A stretch of 10,964 bases of DNA from CAYVBE01 sp964448935 (lineage in GTDB: Bacteria > Planctomycetota > Brocadiia > SM23-32), in assembly GCA_964448935.1 (NCBI GenBank), contig CAYVBE010000147.1, positions 1 to 10,964 of the forward strand. Direction: 5' to 3'. The notes beneath the pieces are model-generated. The model was given only the letters and a program-made list of their open reading frames with translations, was not told the origin of the DNA and searched no databases. Positions 1 through 6,512 of this stretch are shown piece by piece; position 1 is the first letter of the stretch; each line of letters begins with the position of its first letter. The translations under genes were made by a program, and so were the position numbers.

Positions 1-183
1 GGTGTTCGTGGACAAGCCCCTGGTGGACAACGCCGAGGACCTGCGCGACCGGATCATGTCGCGCGTCCGCCGATCCCGCTCTGCGGGGCTGGGGGATGAG
101 GGGGCGGGGCCCGCGGCCTCGCTGCAGCCGAAAACCGTGAGGGCCAGGGCGGCGGCAATCAGGCACGTCAACACACGTTTCAT
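1..183 (-). CDS. Partial lipoprotein, probable sugar ABC transporter substrate-binding protein (N-terminus only)
   Basis: The minus-strand frame starts at the ATG at 183 and stays open to the window edge (61 codons). The first 20 residues form a lipoprotein signal: a Lys-Arg N-terminus, a hydrophobic core (LIAAALALTV), then a lipobox ending Val-Phe-Gly-Cys, with Cys20 as the predicted lipid-modified residue. A Ser/Pro/Ala-rich tether follows, as in many exported lipoproteins. A strong Shine-Dalgarno sits 7 bases upstream. The gene lies 37 bases after the permease in the same direction, the usual place for the periplasmic binding protein of such an importer; that role is inferred from context because no binding-protein core is visible. 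The last ~20 residues (bases 1–60) do not look like a binding protein and overlap a dehydrogenase-like stretch on the other strand, so only about 65–183 is trusted. Confidence 0.6.
   Translation of the reverse strand, partial: MKRVLTCLIAAALALTVFGCSEAAGPAPSSPSPAERDRRTRDMIRSRRSSALSTRGLSTNT
2..46 (+). pseudogene. Gfo/Idh/MocA-like dehydrogenase fragment at the window edge
   Basis: The plus strand from base 2 reads VFVDKPLVDNAEDLR. This resembles the segment of Gfo/Idh/MocA oxidoreductases around the catalytic-lysine motif (x-K-P-L) that follows the Rossmann fold. After Arg at 44–46 the likeness stops and the frame becomes low-complexity Arg/Ser/Ala. The opposite strand here is the end of the partial lipoprotein frame, and both cannot be real. 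The likeness rests on recalled family motifs over 15 residues, so it is tentative. It could be a true gene fragment, a chimeric join, or chance. Confidence 0.33.
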
Positions 184-190
184 CCGGGGG

Positions 191-197
191 ACCTCCT
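191..197 (-). promoter_or_regulatory. Strong Shine-Dalgarno for the lipoprotein gene
   Basis: The minus strand reads AGGAGGT, a full match to the anti-Shine-Dalgarno core, 7 bases before the ATG at 183. It supports a real translation start there and is the strongest ribosome binding site in the left block. The ATPase and permease starts are weak by comparison, which fits a binding protein made in excess over the membrane components. Confidence 0.7.
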
Positions 198-220
198 GTG
201 TGACACGATCGAGGGAGCGC

Positions 221-1432
221 TTACTCGGAGCGTCCGCTGCGCTGCATCAGCACGGCGGCCACGATGATGGCGCCTTTCACCAGTCCTTGCAGGTAAGGCG
301 AGACCTGCAACAGGTTTAACATGTTACTGATTACGCCCAGGATTAGCAAGCCGACCACCGTGCCCCAGATGCGCCCGACGCCCCCACTCATGCGGGTGCC
401 ACCAATCACCACGGCCGCGATGGCGTCCAGCTCCCACATCGAGCCCGTCTGCCCGCTGCTGACGGAGTTCATCCGGCTGCTGTTCATCAGGGCGGCCAGC
501 CCGGCCAGGGCGCCGATGAGCGTGTAGGTCATGATCTTAACCCGCTCCACGGCGATGGCCGAGTAACGCGCGGCCCGCTCGTTGCAGCCGATGGCATAAA
601 CGTAGCGTCCGTAGCGCGTCCAGTTGAGGATGACGTGCGCCACCACCACGGTAAGAATGAAGATCAGCAGCGGCCAGCGCAGGATAAGCGGATTCCCATA
701 CTGGTTGGTCAGGTAGGGTAGCCGGATTCCGCCCGTGCCCAGGGACTGGAAGAGCGTGTCGCTGGCAGAGCGGAACTCCCCGCCGTCGGCCAGCGCCAGG
801 GCCAGGGACCGGTAGGCGGCCAGCCCGCCCAGCGTGGCGATGAAGGCGGCCACGCGTCCCCTGGCGATCAGCACGCCGTTGATCATCCCGGCCGCGATGC
901 CGGTGGCCAGAATGATCGTCCACCCGACCAGCACTCCGGCCACCTCCGAGCCGCCTATGCCCAGCCCGTTGGCCACCCCGGCCAGCCAGATGCGCACCGT
1001 GCCGGCCGGCAGCGCCAGCCCCGCCTGTCGCGCCTCGGCGGCGGCCTCGGCTATCTCGGGGGCGCCGATCACGGTGTTCATCAGCCAGATGCCCAGCCCA
1101 CCGGCGAAGGCCACCAGCGAGCCTACGGACAGGTCAATGCCGCCCAGGATGATCACGAACGTCATCCCCAGCGCCACCACGCCGCGATAGGAGAGTTCCT
1201 CCAGGATGTTCAGCACGTTCACCGGCAGCAGGAACTTGCGGTTGAACAAACTGGTGAAGCCGACCAGCAGAACCAGCGCCAGCAGCGGGCCGAAGGTCTC
1301 CACAATCCGTCGTATCGAGCGGCGCCTCGTGGTCTCTTCGAGCAGGCCGTCCTCGTTCAGTTCAACGGCCTCTTCGCCCCCGGCTGTGTTGTCATTCGTT
1401 TTCGCCATTCTCTCGTTCCACTCCGGCCGCAT
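221..1432 (-). CDS. Sugar ABC transporter permease, RbsC/BPD_transp_2 family
   Basis: Inner-membrane permease of a ribose/xylose/galactose-type importer (CUT2 class); it forms the channel with the upstream ATPase. Family hallmarks are visible: GGIDLSVGS at residues 97–105, an NGVLIARGRVAAFIATLGG-type stretch at 185–203, YAIGCNERAARYS at 279–291 and GGTRMSGGVGRIWGT at 344–358. About eight to ten hydrophobic helices are spread over residues 48–396. At 403 residues it is longer than E. coli RbsC (321). The extra length is a polar, Ala-rich N-terminus of about 40 residues and a loop of about 43 residues (122–164) after the third helix. The ATG at 1432 overlaps the ATPase gene by 41 bases. The ATG at 1408 (M9) would overlap by 17 and is an equally plausible start; neither has a strong Shine-Dalgarno. 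The substrate cannot be deduced. Confidence 0.92.
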   Translation of the reverse strand: MRPEWNERMAKTNDNTAGGEEAVELNEDGLLEETTRRRSIRRIVETFGPLLALVLLVGFTSLFNRKFLLPVNVLNILEELSYRGVVALGMTFVIILGGIDLSVGSLVAFAGGLGIWLMNTVIGAPEIAEAAAEARQAGLALPAGTVRIWLAGVANGLGIGGSEVAGVLVGWTIILATGIAAGMINGVLIARGRVAAFIATLGGLAAYRSLALALADGGEFRSASDTLFQSLGTGGIRLPYLTNQYGNPLILRWPLLIFILTVVVAHVILNWTRYGRYVYAIGCNERAARYSAIAVERVKIMTYTLIGALAGLAALMNSSRMNSVSSGQTGSMWELDAIAAVVIGGTRMSGGVGRIWGTVVGLLILGVISNMLNLLQVSPYLQGLVKGAIIVAAVLMQRSGRSE

Positions 1433-2924
1433 ATCGCATGATAACCTCGTCGTTCATCTCGTCCCGCGGTACAACCGCCACCAGCCGCCCGTGCCGCATG
1501 ACGGCTATCCGGTGGCACATCCCCAGCAGTTCGTTCAACTCGGAGCTGATGAAGACGCATGCCATTCCCCCCCGCGCCAGCTCGCTGATGAGGCGGTATA
1601 TCTCCTCCTTGGCGCCGATGTCCAGCCCCCGTGTCGGCTCGTCCAGAAGCAGAACGCGTGGCTCGGTCTCCAGCCACTTCGCCAGGGCGATCTTCTGCTG
1701 ATTGCCGCCGCTCAGCGTGCCGATGGGGTCGTCCACCCCGCCCAGCTTCACCTGCAGCCGGTCCACGTGCCGCCGTGTCGCATCGCGCTCGCGCTCTTTG
1801 GACAGCAGGGGGTTCGAGTAGCGGTCCAGGCTGGCGATGGTGGTGTTCTCCACGACGCTTTGTCCCATGATCAGGCCCCGGCCGCGGCGGTCCTCCGGCA
1901 GGTAGGCCACGCCCCGCTGCACGGCGGCCCGGGGATCGTGGGGCGGCACCGGCCGGCCTTCCACGTACACCCGGCCGGCCGATCGGCGCCGCAGGCCGGC
2001 CACGGCCTCGGCCGTCTCCGTCCGCCCGGCGCCCACCAGCCCGGCAAAACCCAGTATCTCGCCGGCCCGCGCCTCAAAGGAGACGTCCTGCACCCGGCCC
2101 GGCACGGACAGGCCCTCGACGCTGAGCAGGGCCTCCGCCCCGGGCTGTTCGGTGGGGGGGAAGTGATCCTCCAGCCGGCGGCCCACCATGCGCGAGGCCA
2201 GCTTCGCCTCCGCTACCTCACCCTCGCCCAGTTCATCTCGCTCCAGCATGCACACCAGCTCTCCGTCCCGCAGCACCGTTATCCGGTCGCAGATGCGCAG
2301 CACCTCCTCCAGCCGGTGGGAGATGTAGAGCACGGTGACGCCGCGTTCGCTGAGGCCGCGGACCAGTTCGAAGAGCTTCTTCGCCTCGGGCTTTGCCAGC
2401 ACAGCGGTCGGTTCATCCATGATGAGCACGGCCGCCTCGCAGCTCAGGGCCTTGGCGATCTCCACCATCTGCTGCCGGGCGATGGACAGGTCGCCCAGCC
2501 GGGCAGCGGGGTCAATGCGGGCGCCCAGGCGGCTCAGGTGCTGGAGCGCACGCCGGCGGGTCTCGGAGCGATTCACCAGGCCCCCGCGCGTGATCTCCCG
2601 CCCCAGATATACATTGTCCGCAACGGACAGCTCGTCCACCAGGTTCAGTTCCTGATGCACCATGGCGATGCCTATCTCAAGCGCATGCGCGGGGTCGTTG
2701 ACCGTGACCGGGTCGCCGCGATAGACCATGTGGCCGGAGGTGGGCTGGTAGAGTCCGCTGATGATCTTCATCAGGGTGCTCTTGCCCGCGCCGTTCTCGC
2801 CGATGATGCCGTGTACCTCGCCCCGGCGGAAACTCAGGCTGACGTCGTCCAGCGCGCGGACCGGGCCGAAGTCCCTGGTCAGCCCTTCGACGCTCAGTAT
2901 GGTGTCTGCCGTTGCGGTGCTCAT
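1392..2924 (-). CDS. Sugar ABC transporter ATP-binding protein, RbsA/MglA/XylG-type with two ABC domains
   Basis: Cytoplasmic ATPase that powers sugar import. The 510-residue length is normal for the family. The first ABC domain has Walker A GENGAGKST (42–50), an ABC signature of the LSIARQQ type and Walker B LIMDEPTA. The second has the degenerate Walker A normal for this family (GLVGAGRTE), signature LSGGNQQK and Walker B LLLDEPTRGLD. The D-loop after the first Walker B reads VLAKPE rather than the commoner ALT-type. This is the first gene of the operon; the permease start overlaps its 3' end, implying translational coupling. The ATG at 2924 is preceded by only a weak AGG-like site, and a TATAAT promoter candidate lies about 50 bases upstream. 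The family is certain; the sugar is not. Confidence 0.95.
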   Translation of the reverse strand: MSTATADTILSVEGLTRDFGPVRALDDVSLSFRRGEVHGIIGENGAGKSTLMKIISGLYQPTSGHMVYRGDPVTVNDPAHALEIGIAMVHQELNLVDELSVADNVYLGREITRGGLVNRSETRRRALQHLSRLGARIDPAARLGDLSIARQQMVEIAKALSCEAAVLIMDEPTAVLAKPEAKKLFELVRGLSERGVTVLYISHRLEEVLRICDRITVLRDGELVCMLERDELGEGEVAEAKLASRMVGRRLEDHFPPTEQPGAEALLSVEGLSVPGRVQDVSFEARAGEILGFAGLVGAGRTETAEAVAGLRRRSAGRVYVEGRPVPPHDPRAAVQRGVAYLPEDRRGRGLIMGQSVVENTTIASLDRYSNPLLSKERERDATRRHVDRLQVKLGGVDDPIGTLSGGNQQKIALAKWLETEPRVLLLDEPTRGLDIGAKEEIYRLISELARGGMACVFISSELNELLGMCHRIAVMRHGRLVAVVPRDEMNDEVIMRYAAGVERENGENE

Positions 2925-2976
2925 CGGCGGTTGCCTGCCATCGTGGGGATCGCCGGGGGAATGCGCGACGGTGCGG

Positions 2977-3007
2977 ATTATACCGGAGCGGCCGGCGGCA
3001 CTTCCAA
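2977..3007 (-). promoter_or_regulatory. Candidate sigma70-type promoter of the ABC importer operon
   Basis: The minus strand carries a perfect TATAAT (2982 to 2977). TTGGAA (3007 to 3002), a 4/6 match to TTGACA, lies 19 bases upstream. The start of transcription would fall near 2970, giving a leader of about 45 bases before the ATPase ATG. Perfect TATAAT is uncommon in DNA this GC-rich, and the position in a divergent spacer fits. The spacer is slightly longer than the 17-base optimum. No operator repeat was seen next to it. Confidence 0.5.
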
Positions 3008-3049
3008 CGCAGGGACGGGCGGTTGCGCCCGCGGCGGAGGGAGGCTAAC

Positions 3050-3094
3050 ATGGGACAGGGTGGCACTGCGCCGACCTGCGGTTCACACAGTTGA
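3050..3094 (+). CDS. Possible 14-residue leader ORF upstream of the ThuA–DUF1080 gene
   Basis: An ATG at 3050 is preceded by a doubled purine-rich site (GGAGGGAGG, 3036–3044) with 5-base spacing, a better Shine-Dalgarno than most genes here have. It opens a 14-codon frame (MGQGGTAPTCGSHS) ending in TGA at 3092–3094, 22 bases before the next gene's ATG. The peptide has no family. It could be a regulatory leader, a translational-coupling ORF, or a chance SD–ATG pair in purine-rich DNA. No terminator or anti-terminator pair was seen after it. Confidence 0.27.
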   Translation: MGQGGTAPTCGSHS

Positions 3095-3116
3095 CCGGTT
3101 TCTCTGGAGATTGGAG

Positions 3117-4886
3117 ATGGGCAGAGTACGGGCGATTCTGCTGGCGGTTCTTCTGTGCGCGGCGAGCGCCCGCGGGGCGATCAAGGACGCTGACGTCCAG
3201 AAGATGCGCGATGCGGCGCCGGACAAGGCCCCCGCCATGCCGGTGAAGCCGCGCCGGATGCTCGTATTCAACCTCTGCCACGGGTTCAGGCACGGTTCCA
3301 TCCCTTACGTCGCCAAAGCTCTGGAGGTCATGGGCGAGAAGACGGGCGCCTATGAGACCGTGATCAGCGACGATCCCGAGATGCTCCGCTCGGAGTCGCT
3401 CATGCAGTTCGACGCGGTCTGCATGAACAACAACACGACCCGCGTGAAGGGCGCCTTCGAGGACGAAGATCTGCGGCAGAGCTTGCTGGACTTTGTCCGT
3501 GAGGGCGGAGGGCTTGTCGGCATCCACGCGGCGACCGACTGCTTCTACAAGTGGCCGGAATACGGCGAGATGATGGGTGGGTACTTCTGGGGCCATCCGT
3601 GGCACGAGAACGTCGCCGTGAATATCGAGGAACGCGACCACCCCGTGTGCGCGCCGTTCGAGGAGCCCGTCTTCGAGGTGACCGACGAGATATATCAGTT
3701 CCGCGACCCGTACTCCCGCGAAAAGCTGCGCGTTCTGCTGAGCCTGGACACCGATAAGATCAACATGGAAAAGGGAGGCATCCGGCGAAAGGACAAGGAC
3801 TTCGCCGTGAGCTGGGTGCGCAGCTACGGCAAGGGCCGCGTCTTCTACTGCTCTCTGGGTCACCGCAACGAGATTACGTGGAACCCCACTGTGCTGCGCC
3901 ACTACCTGGCAGGCATACAGTTTGCCCTGGGGGACCTGCCGGCGCCGACCGCGCCCAGCGCCATGGAGAGGCCCGCTTTCATCGGCGATTGGGAAGGCGT
4001 GCGCACCGCCGCCGACGCCGCCCGCAGCCGCATGGTTGCGCAGGTGATCGCCCGCGCCAACGACCGTTACGAGGTCAACCTGCTGCCGCAGTTCGAGACA
4101 CGCGAGCCCAGGATAGCGGTACTGGAGGGGAAAGAAGAGGGCGGCAAGGTGCCCCTCGAAGGGGAGCAGGGCGGCATCACCTGGAGCGGCACCATGGGGG
4201 ACGACACCTTCAGCGGCCGGTTCGAAGGCGAGACGTCCGGCACGTTCATACTGCGGCGCGTGGCGCGGCTCTCCCCGACCCTCGGCACTGAGCCGCCTAA
4301 GAGCGCGGTGGTGCTCTTCGACGGCAGCGGTGCGGAGGACTGGCGCGAGAACTGGGGCGGCGGAGGCGGAGCGCGGTGGAAGTTCGTGGACGGTGCCATG
4401 GAGATCGTCCCCGGCGGTGGGTCGGCCATCTCGAAAGAGCAGTTCGGCGACCACAAGATCCACGTTGAGTTCTGGCTGCCCCTGCAGCCCGGCGCCCGAG
4501 GTCAGGGGCGCGCGAACAGCGGCGTCTACGTCCAGCGGCGGTTCGAGGTGCAGGTGCTCGACAGCTACGGCCTGGAAGGGAAGAGCAACGAGTGCGGCGG
4601 CATCTACAAGGTCGCTGCGCCACTGGTGAACGCCTGCGCCCCGCCCGAGCAATGGCAGACCTACGACATCACTTTCCACGCCGCCCGCTTCGACGACGAG
4701 GGGAATCTGACCAGAGCGCCGCGCATGACCGTCTATCACAACGGCGTGCTAATCCACGAGAACGTTGAACTGGCGGGCGGCACCGGCGGGGGGAAGGGCG
4801 GCATCCCGCGCGAAGGCCCCATCCTGCTGCAGGACCACGGCAACCCGGTCCGCTACCGCAACATCTGGGTCCAGCCGCTCGACTGA
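3117..4886 (+). CDS. Secreted ThuA-like plus DUF1080 (3-keto-disaccharide hydrolase-like) protein
   Basis: A 589-residue extracytoplasmic protein, probably acting on sugars. Residues 1–21 are a signal peptide (MGRVRA, then hydrophobic LLAVLLCAAS, likely cut after ASA or RGA). Residues 47–271 are a ThuA-like domain (class I glutamine-amidotransferase-like fold) with GGLVGIHAATD at 131–141 and GGYFWGHPW at 154–162. Residues 285–395 form a small beta-rich segment of unknown role. Residues 397–589 are a DUF1080 domain, a concanavalin-like fold now linked to 3-keto-glycoside hydrolysis, with VVLFDGSG, NSGVYVQ (467–473), FEVQVLDS and a closing YRNIWVQPL. The frame is open far upstream, but ATG 3117 is chosen because it begins the signal peptide and has GGAG at 3106–3109, 7 bases away. 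It is followed 48 bases later by a sulfatase on the same strand. The substrate is unknown. Confidence 0.92.
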   Translation: MGRVRAILLAVLLCAASARGAIKDADVQKMRDAAPDKAPAMPVKPRRMLVFNLCHGFRHGSIPYVAKALEVMGEKTGAYETVISDDPEMLRSESLMQFDAVCMNNNTTRVKGAFEDEDLRQSLLDFVREGGGLVGIHAATDCFYKWPEYGEMMGGYFWGHPWHENVAVNIEERDHPVCAPFEEPVFEVTDEIYQFRDPYSREKLRVLLSLDTDKINMEKGGIRRKDKDFAVSWVRSYGKGRVFYCSLGHRNEITWNPTVLRHYLAGIQFALGDLPAPTAPSAMERPAFIGDWEGVRTAADAARSRMVAQVIARANDRYEVNLLPQFETREPRIAVLEGKEEGGKVPLEGEQGGITWSGTMGDDTFSGRFEGETSGTFILRRVARLSPTLGTEPPKSAVVLFDGSGAEDWRENWGGGGGARWKFVDGAMEIVPGGGSAISKEQFGDHKIHVEFWLPLQPGARGQGRANSGVYVQRRFEVQVLDSYGLEGKSNECGGIYKVAAPLVNACAPPEQWQTYDITFHAARFDDEGNLTRAPRMTVYHNGVLIHENVELAGGTGGGKGGIPREGPILLQDHGNPVRYRNIWVQPLD

Positions 4887-4934
4887 GGTCGGCCCGGCAA
4901 GAGCCCAACCAGGTACACTGAGAGGAACAATTCC

Positions 4935-6335
4935 ATGCCCCGCCCCAACATCGTCTTCCTGATGTCGGACCATACCAATGCGCAGGCAGTGGCGCCGGAC
5001 AGCCAGTGCCTGACGCCGAACCTCGATGCACTGGCGCAGGATGGACTACGGTTCCGCCGCTGCACCACCACCAACGCGATATGCTCGCCCGCCAGGGCTT
5101 CGCTGATGACCTCCACCTACGCGTCCACGCACGGCATGTGGGACTGCACGCATACGCAACGGCAAGAGTGGGTCAACGTCAGCGACCGTCTCACCTACTG
5201 GTCGCAGCGTCTGGCCGACGCCGGTTATCTGAACGCCTACTTCGGCAAGTGGCACGTCGAGCAGACGAAAAAGCTGGAGAACTTCGGCTGGCAGGAGTAT
5301 GACATCGGCATCGGCTCCGCGCGCGGGGAACCGACGCAGGGCTCGGAGCTCGTAGTCGAAAAGGACGGCTACCGTCCTTACCTGATGGCCGGGTTCTCCG
5401 ATGACGCGCCCGAGCATCACCCCGCCTACGAGCAGGGCATAGACTTCATTCGCGCCGCGGCCGGAGGGGACCGGCCTTTCTGCTGCTTCATCTCCGCCGC
5501 CGAGCCTCATGATCCGTATGTGCCGCCCCGACGATTCATGGAGATGTACGACGTAGAGGGCATCCGCCCCAGTCCCACACTTCACGAAGAGGGTACCGAC
5601 AAACCGGAGGTCGTCGCGCGCATGCGCCGGGTCTGGCAAGACCTGACCGAGGCCGACTGGCGGAGGATATCCGCCGCCTATTGGGCCGTCATCACCTTCC
5701 TCGACAGCGAAGTCGGCCGGGTTCTCGACACACTCAGGCAGTGCGGTATGTACGACGAGACGATCGTCGTGGTGACCGCCGACCACGGAGACATGCTGGG
5801 CGGACATGGCCTGGCCACCAAGGGTGTCGGTACGGCTTACGAAGAGGTGTACAACATTCCTCTCATTCTCCGGGTGCCCGGCGCGGCTGCCGGGGAGGAT
5901 GACACACACCGCGTAAGCCTTGTGGATATCGGTCCCACCGTGATGGACTTGCTGGACCTGGAGCCGCCGGAGCCCTGCCACGGCCGCTCGATGCTTCCCA
6001 TACTACGAGGCGATTCGCGCCCCGAAGAGTGGCAGGACGCCTACGGCGAGTTCTTCGGCCAGCGCTTCGTCTATACGCAACGGATCGTCTGGCACGGCGA
6101 CTGGAAATACATCTTCTCCCCGGGCGGTGTGGACGAGCTGTACAACCTGGCCGACGATCCCCACGAGGAGCACAATGTGGCGTCCGACCCGGCGCACCGT
6201 GACAGGCTCGAGTCCATGTGCCGGCGCATGTGGCGCAAGATGCGGGAGATCGGCGACGGCTCGCTGTTCAACACCCATTACGCCACGCTGCGCACGGCTT
6301 CCGTCGGACCGTGGTCCGTGCGGGACGAGGAATAG
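4935..6335 (+). CDS. Sulfatase, type I (formylglycine-dependent), no signal peptide
   Basis: Hydrolyses a sulfate ester, or possibly a related phosphonate/phosphate ester. The 466-residue alkaline-phosphatase-fold protein begins directly at the first core strand (RPNIVFLMSDH). Catalytic Cys50 lies in CSPAR (codon 5082–5084), the C-x-P-x-R signature converted to formylglycine. Other active-site motifs are FGKWH (103–107), AEPHDPY (189–195) and TADHGD (281–286); the C-terminal sub-domain has WKYIF and ELYNLADDPHEEHN. The usual N-terminal metal-binding Asp pair is Ser11-Asp12, a variant seen in choline-sulfatase and phosphonate-monoester-hydrolase branches. No signal peptide or membrane segment precedes the core, so it should be cytoplasmic. 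The Shine-Dalgarno GAGG (4922–4925) is 9 bases from the ATG. It probably shares a transcript with the ThuA–DUF1080 gene. The substrate is not predictable. Confidence 0.94.
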   Translation: MPRPNIVFLMSDHTNAQAVAPDSQCLTPNLDALAQDGLRFRRCTTTNAICSPARASLMTSTYASTHGMWDCTHTQRQEWVNVSDRLTYWSQRLADAGYLNAYFGKWHVEQTKKLENFGWQEYDIGIGSARGEPTQGSELVVEKDGYRPYLMAGFSDDAPEHHPAYEQGIDFIRAAAGGDRPFCCFISAAEPHDPYVPPRRFMEMYDVEGIRPSPTLHEEGTDKPEVVARMRRVWQDLTEADWRRISAAYWAVITFLDSEVGRVLDTLRQCGMYDETIVVVTADHGDMLGGHGLATKGVGTAYEEVYNIPLILRVPGAAAGEDDTHRVSLVDIGPTVMDLLDLEPPEPCHGRSMLPILRGDSRPEEWQDAYGEFFGQRFVYTQRIVWHGDWKYIFSPGGVDELYNLADDPHEEHNVASDPAHRDRLESMCRRMWRKMREIGDGSLFNTHYATLRTASVGPWSVRDEE

Positions 6336-6345
6336 CCCGGGACCG

Positions 6346-6402
6346 GTTGCGCGGGGCAATCTCGAGCTCTACCGCAACTTCTGGTTCCGTCCGCTCTACT
6401 GA
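6346..6402 (+). pseudogene. Remnant resembling the C-terminal tail of a DUF1080 protein
   Basis: Just after the sulfatase stop, one frame reads VARGNLELYRNFWFRPLY then TGA (6400–6402). DUF1080 proteins characteristically end with a Y/F-R-N-hydrophobic-W-x-x-P-L strand; the complete gene at 3117–4886 ends HGNPVRYRNIWVQPLD. Aligned by hand, the last 39 bases of each (4848–4886 and 6364–6402) match at 31 positions, including both TGA stops. No start codon or Shine-Dalgarno accompanies it and the frame upstream lies inside the sulfatase in another phase, so it is not a gene now. Likely a leftover of a second DUF1080 gene or a small duplication; chance is possible over so short a stretch. Confidence 0.45.
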
Positions 6403-6411
6403 CGGTCCGGC

Positions 6412-6440
6412 TTGACTCCGCCCTGCGGCTTCGGTAAGTT
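6412..6440 (+). promoter_or_regulatory. Weak promoter candidate upstream of the kinase gene
   Basis: TTGACT (6412–6417, 5/6 match to the -35 consensus) is followed after 17 bases by TAAGTT (6435–6440), only 3/6 to TATAAT. It lies in the 177-base gap between sulfatase and kinase, about 70 bases before the kinase ATG. The good -35 and exact spacing are suggestive; the poor -10 is not. Confidence 0.2.
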
Positions 6441-6512
6441 TGTGTCTGGCATCGGCCTGAAATGTGCTGCGGTATGGAAACGTAACGCCTTCACACAACG
6501 GGACATCGGCAT

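Noticed and set aside
1206..3116. Open plus-strand frame extending the ThuA–DUF1080 gene nearly 640 codons upstream
   Set aside because: It runs antisense through the ATPase and permease genes, whose motifs are unmistakable. The signal peptide and Shine-Dalgarno place the real start at 3117.
3045..4739. Long minus-strand open frame (about 560 codons) opposite the ThuA–DUF1080 gene
   Set aside because: Antisense shadow typical of GC-rich DNA. No family motifs, while the plus strand has two recognisable domains.
5046..5981. Minus-strand open frame of about 310 codons opposite the first sulfatase
   Set aside because: Antisense to conserved sulfatase motifs, with no recognisable domain of its own.
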